NCBI GenBank assembly: GCA_022818135.1
Contig: JAFMSR010000014.1
Location: 40,257,708-40,321,707 of the forward strand
Length of the DNA stretch: 64,000 nucleotides
Direction of reading: 5' to 3'
DNA from: Saxidomus purpurata
Taxonomy: Eukaryota > Mollusca > Bivalvia > Venerida > Veneridae
Below are positions 60,572-64,000 of this stretch, piece after piece (within the stretch, counting starts at the first letter, position 1; every line of letters starts with the position of its first letter). The notes under the pieces were generated by a model. The model did not search any database, was not told the origin of the DNA, and worked only from the letters and a program-made list of their open reading frames with translations. Position numbers and translations under genes: made by a program.

Positions 60572-61013
60572 AACAAGCATAAAAAAGATTTCCTTATCTA
60601 ATATCATAACGAAAATTCACAAGAAATTCAGCGCCAAAAAACTTATTCATTCTTTTTATATTTTTTACCTAGGGTTTGAAATAATCAGCCCAGCTCCTAA
60701 ACCGCCTATGTACAAATATCGTTTTTCCTTTGTGTAAATCTGATTTATCGTCAAATTTAGAAGTGAAACTCTTCCATTATCCCTATTATAACAAAGCCGC
60801 ATTTTGTACTATTTGCAGAAAAGTGATCAATTAAATGCTAGAAAAACATTTAATTGTTGGGGTAAAATATTGTTCTTTGAAAAGCAATTTGTAATGCGAA
60901 ATGTTTTTGCCTTACATCAATTTAGCTATCTGAAAACATACATATTGCCACTGAAGATAATCATCACATTTTCCCTTCACATTTGACATTTTAATCTTTG
61001 AACTAATTATTTA
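60572..61013. other. 3' flank of the nuclear receptor gene
   Basis: Downstream of the minus-strand stop codon; presumably holds its 3' UTR. An ATTAAA variant poly(A) signal on the minus strand lies at 60990-60995, probably too close to the stop to be the only one. No AATAAA was fixed. Confidence 0.35.
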
Positions 61014-63017
61014 TCAGTCCTCGAATAAAAGCTCTGTCATAATCGGGACTTCCTCGATAACCATTTCATCCTGACACAGTTCGTTGTATTCTTTAAGAAA
61101 AAGTTCCGAACTCTCGCGCATTGTTGTCAGACAATCAATGATCTTGGTGAATCTCCTGAATGCCGAACTAGGACAAGTTTTCTCCAGTTGCTTTTGTAGC
61201 AGCTGTGTAAGGGAGAACTGAATCTGTTCAACAAGACGTGGGTTTTCTAGGCTACAACGATCTGTGAAAACCAATGATATTGCGATAAGAAGGGCATTCT
61301 CTTCTCTACTTAGTTTAAGATTTTGAAGTCGGTGATACATATCGCATACGTTTATTACAAGTTTCCTAGAGAAGAACTTATCAGCCACCTCCTCCATGTG
61401 GAACGCGGCGCCGTTGTGAGCCAGAAACACTTGCTTTTCATGGAGGTAACCACTATGCATCAGTATCATGAAGAAGTCATATCTTGATGACTTGAGCAAG
61501 TTTTTCTGATCTCTGTTTGACAATGTCTTAAAGTTCGGTATCTGTTTTGCAAAGTTACAATATCTTTCAATAATGTCAATCATTTCATTCGCCGACTGTT
61601 TAAGAAACATCATTCTCATGTCAATTTCAATACCATACTTCTTCCGTAATTTGAAGTATTCATCTTTTGGTATTGTTTTTAAGTTACCAAATAAACTTAT
61701 CTTCAGCTTGTATGACTCGTAATGGGATATTAGCTTTGACTTGATTTGTTCATCGGTCACAAGATCTTCACCATAAGGTTTAATATATTCCATATACTCT
61801 ACTAAAGCCTTCACAAGTTTATGTGAAAATCCGGCTGGTGCTTTAACATTACATGGACCAAAATGTTTCTTCCCTTTCAGTTCCAAATTTTCGTTTGCCT
61901 CAGCACTTACTGATTCAGAATTCGGAGTTGGGTATACGTTATAATCCAGTCCAATATCGTTACATGTCTCAGAATTCGTAGTCGGGTATACGTTAAAATC
62001 CAGTCCAATTTCGTTAACTGGTTCAGAATTCGTAGTCGGGTGTACGTTATAATCCAGTCTAATTTCATTTTCTTGATCGCCATTAAAATTTTGACAGATT
62101 TGGTCGTTCTCCCGTTCAGCATTTTTTCGTTCTATTTCATTTACCTGCATGATCGTTTCCATTCTCCTAGACAGGCTGTATCGGCCAAGTCTCGAATTCT
62201 TTCTTGACATTCCAAGCGCCAAGCATCTTTTTAATCTACATGCACTGCAGTTACCCCTGAGTCGATTAGTAACAAGACACTTGTTGTCTTTTGCACACTT
62301 GTATTCTTCCTGTTTTCGCAAATACCGCGTGAAAAATCCTTTACATGGCTCACAACTGTTCACACCATAATGAAGCCCGGACGCTGTACCTCCACAGACA
62401 AAACACGGCGGAAATCTCAGCGCACTGTTAGGTGAATATTTGTCCCGATTTTGTTCTTGAATTCCGTTGACATTCTCAACTTTTCTTTTCTTTTCAAATC
62501 GCGAATAGCTGTGTAGTGATGCAGATGATGCAGATGATGCTGACACTCTTGATAACGTAGCAGAAGTGGGACTTTGCATTTTCTGCCGGGATATTAGTAT
62601 GGATTTCAGACGAGATGTGACAAAGGACTTTGGAGATGCTTCTGCTGCATCGGTTGATGAATTTGAGTTGGTTAATGAATCTGGTGAAGAAGCGTTACTA
62701 GAACCATATGCAATGACGTCATTTACTGTTGAAGTGACCTCATCCAGCGAAGTTATTATATAGTCGTCTTGAGTAGTCGAAGAAGAGATGTCTGAATGTA
62801 GAAACTGATTGCTCTCAACATGTACTTGTGAAATATCTTGTAGGCCTTGCCACGTCTCAGTTTGATCCTGTAAGTAGTTTTGGGTATCCGGTGGCAGAAG
62901 CAGGGGCGATAACGCTGATAACGTCGGATAGTCATCCAGATAAGACAACGGTGACTCGTGCACGTTCTGAACAAACGCGGCTGTTTCGCCCAGTTCACCG
63001 ACGTCGGAGTACATCAT
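61014..63017 (-). CDS. Nuclear hormone receptor (NR1-like), single coding exon
   Basis: A complete 667-residue ligand-regulated-type transcription factor acting in the nucleus. Residues 1-200: Ser/Thr-rich A/B domain. 205-270: DNA-binding domain with zinc ligands C205, C208, C222, C225 and C241, C247, C257, C260. The P-box is CEPCK (222-226) instead of the common CEGCK. GMSRKNSRLGR (269-279) resembles the NR1 T-box. 317-370: hinge with three 18-residue tandem repeats. About 395-667: ligand-binding domain with the signature region FAKQIPNFKTLSNRDQKNLL (489-508) and an AF-2-like helix (PIMTELLF, 658-665) retaining Glu662. The DBD and LBD are encoded without introns. An in-frame TGA at 63057-63059 and a good acceptor-like AG at 63030-63031 support this start; Met2 is an alternative. 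Subfamily is uncertain; a lineage-expanded molluscan NR1 group is possible. Confidence 0.92.
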   Translation of the reverse strand: MMYSDVGELGETAAFVQNVHESPLSYLDDYPTLSALSPLLLPPDTQNYLQDQTETWQGLQDISQVHVESNQFLHSDISSSTTQDDYIITSLDEVTSTVNDVIAYGSSNASSPDSLTNSNSSTDAAEASPKSFVTSRLKSILISRQKMQSPTSATLSRVSASSASSASLHSYSRFEKKRKVENVNGIQEQNRDKYSPNSALRFPPCFVCGGTASGLHYGVNSCEPCKGFFTRYLRKQEEYKCAKDNKCLVTNRLRGNCSACRLKRCLALGMSRKNSRLGRYSLSRRMETIMQVNEIERKNAERENDQICQNFNGDQENEIRLDYNVHPTTNSEPVNEIGLDFNVYPTTNSETCNDIGLDYNVYPTPNSESVSAEANENLELKGKKHFGPCNVKAPAGFSHKLVKALVEYMEYIKPYGEDLVTDEQIKSKLISHYESYKLKISLFGNLKTIPKDEYFKLRKKYGIEIDMRMMFLKQSANEMIDIIERYCNFAKQIPNFKTLSNRDQKNLLKSSRYDFFMILMHSGYLHEKQVFLAHNGAAFHMEEVADKFFSRKLVINVCDMYHRLQNLKLSREENALLIAISLVFTDRCSLENPRLVEQIQFSLTQLLQKQLEKTCPSSAFRRFTKIIDCLTTMRESSELFLKEYNELCQDEMVIEEVPIMTELLFED
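61908..62069 (-). repeat. 54-bp coding minisatellite in the receptor hinge
   Basis: Three in-frame 54-bp units encode NEIRLDYNVHPTTNSEPV-like repeats (residues 317-334, 335-352, 353-370). The DNA units are still very similar, so the expansion is fairly recent. Conserved core: LD-[YF]-NV-[HY]-PT-x-NSE. Confidence 0.9.
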
Positions 63018-63029
63018 GTTGCATGCAGT

Positions 63030-63048
63030 CTGGATGAAAGAGTAGCAA
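63030..63048 (-). promoter_or_regulatory. Candidate splice acceptor in the receptor 5' UTR
   Basis: Minus-strand ATTGCTACTCTTTCATCCAG is a pyrimidine-rich tract ending in CAG, 13 bases before the start codon. It suggests an upstream 5' UTR exon. No donor partner was identified. Confidence 0.45.
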
Positions 63049-63564
63049 TTGGAATATCATGATGTACAAACGTGTTTTATACTTTGTTAAAAAATCTTTT
63101 TTAGAAAATTAAGGACGTTTTAATGAATGTTTGGACGGTTAATGTCATAAGAGGTCAGCCTGCTTAAGATTGTCTTTAGATTATCCGAAATAAATAAAAT
63201 CAAAGTTGGTGTCGCAAAACATTCTATGTATTTAAAATAATACGCTAAACTTTTGAAACACTTACATATATAAGAAGTTAGAGACTTCATAATGTCATTT
63301 CAACAAAAATATTTATTTAAATATTTACAACTTGATTTTTCTATCAATAAATAAAAGCGATCACTAAACAACGTGTTAAAAAACATGAATCAAACCTTTC
63401 TGTGTAGGATCAAAAATATTCCTCGTTTCCTATGCTTAAACAGCACACTTTCGGATACTATAAACGCGATAATGACAAACTTTCAGCACAGTCATGTAAA
63501 TGGTAAGATAACTGGTAGGAGAGATAGTTGGGTTTGAAGGTAAACCGACTTGAGCAATTGATCT

Positions 63565-63580
63565 AGGTCAGCCTAAGTCA
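63565..63580 (+). promoter_or_regulatory. DR4-like nuclear receptor half-site pair
   Basis: AGGTCA, a four-base spacer GCCT, then AAGTCA. The first hexamer is the perfect NR half-site and the second has one change. Direct repeats with a four-base spacer are bound by several NR1 heterodimers. It lies about 550 bp upstream of the receptor start codon. Function is inference. Confidence 0.3.
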
Positions 63581-64000
63581 ACAGCTATGCGTGCTTTGCA
63601 ATGTGTGTATAAGATAAAGCCCTCATAAATTATGATATAGGGCGCTATCTGTATTATTTAATTTTACACAATCATGTCAAACAATCAATGTGAGAGGGCA
63701 TATTTTCATGATAATTTGTGTATATACAATTACATACACTTGTAGTCATAAAAATTTAAATCAGAAACACATAAAATTTCGGATTTATGTCTTTCAAAAA
63801 ATACTTTTCATTTCAAATAGTTTAAAATAAGGAATAAGTATTTTCCAGTTTTACAGCAGGCAATTTTTATTAATATTTTTTATAATTTTACTTAAAATCA
63901 CCAGCCTGGCCGTTTTGTTATTATCATATCTAACTTATGTAATTTCATAAGTATATACTTGCGTTATCACTGTTAGTTATTGTTTCAAGGTGATACATGT

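Larger units (their letters stand above)
63018..64000. other. Upstream flank of the nuclear receptor gene
   Basis: AT-rich sequence running to the window edge. It holds an AGGTCA at 63152-63157 and a half-site pair at 63565-63580. No further gene. Confidence 0.45.

Overview
This 64 kb window looks like an AT-rich, gene-poor stretch of an animal nuclear genome, most probably a bivalve mollusc. Two complete genes can be read, about 19 kb apart: a beta-type octopamine receptor-like GPCR (40786-41961, plus) and a nuclear hormone receptor (61014-63017, minus). Both coding regions are uninterrupted by introns. The bivalve assignment rests on the abundance of non-autonomous elements with a 5' end like AACAAGAG, internal tandem units of about 150-170 bp, a CGACGC or ACGG microsatellite and a 3' hairpin. 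That is the layout described for bivalve pearl-type (Helentron-associated) elements. The species cannot be named from the sequence.

Most of the rest is repeats. Labels used here are mine. PEA1, PEA2 and PEA3 are three pearl-like families. MIT-AB is a composite of two inverted-repeat elements. MIT-C, MIT-D, MIT-E and MIT-F are short dispersed families seen two to six times each. FB1 is a foldback family. There are also two tRNA-derived SINEs on the minus strand. Two nested insertions can be dated relatively: PEA1 inside MIT-D (36906-38195) and MIT-AB inside MIT-F (30121-30848). In each case a paralogous unfilled copy lies elsewhere in the window.

Layout. 1-13 kb: intergenic sequence with MIT-D, MIT-AB, PEA1, PEA2, a SINE and MIT-C. 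13-20 kb: nearly featureless, with MIT-E copies and one doubtful terminal exon. 20.4-22.4 kb: a rearranged PEA1 array. 23.8-24.6 kb: a frame-broken, coding-like remnant of an unrecognised gene on the minus strand. 24.9-32 kb: featureless sequence, then the nested MIT-F/MIT-AB locus. 32.1-34.2 kb: minisatellites of 33, 40 and about 23 bp. 36-39 kb: MIT-C, MIT-D and nested PEA1. 40.8-42.1 kb: the GPCR gene. 43-60.6 kb: foldbacks, PEA2, a 22-bp satellite-like array, MIT-AB, PEA3, a SINE, a duplicated block and further MIT copies. 61-64 kb: the nuclear receptor and its upstream flank, which holds a DR4-like half-site pair.

The two genes have no evident shared pathway. The GPCR family usually raises cAMP in response to octopamine or related amines; the nuclear receptor is a DNA-binding transcription factor of NR1-like type. 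No operons, rRNA, functional tRNA or CRISPR arrays were seen.
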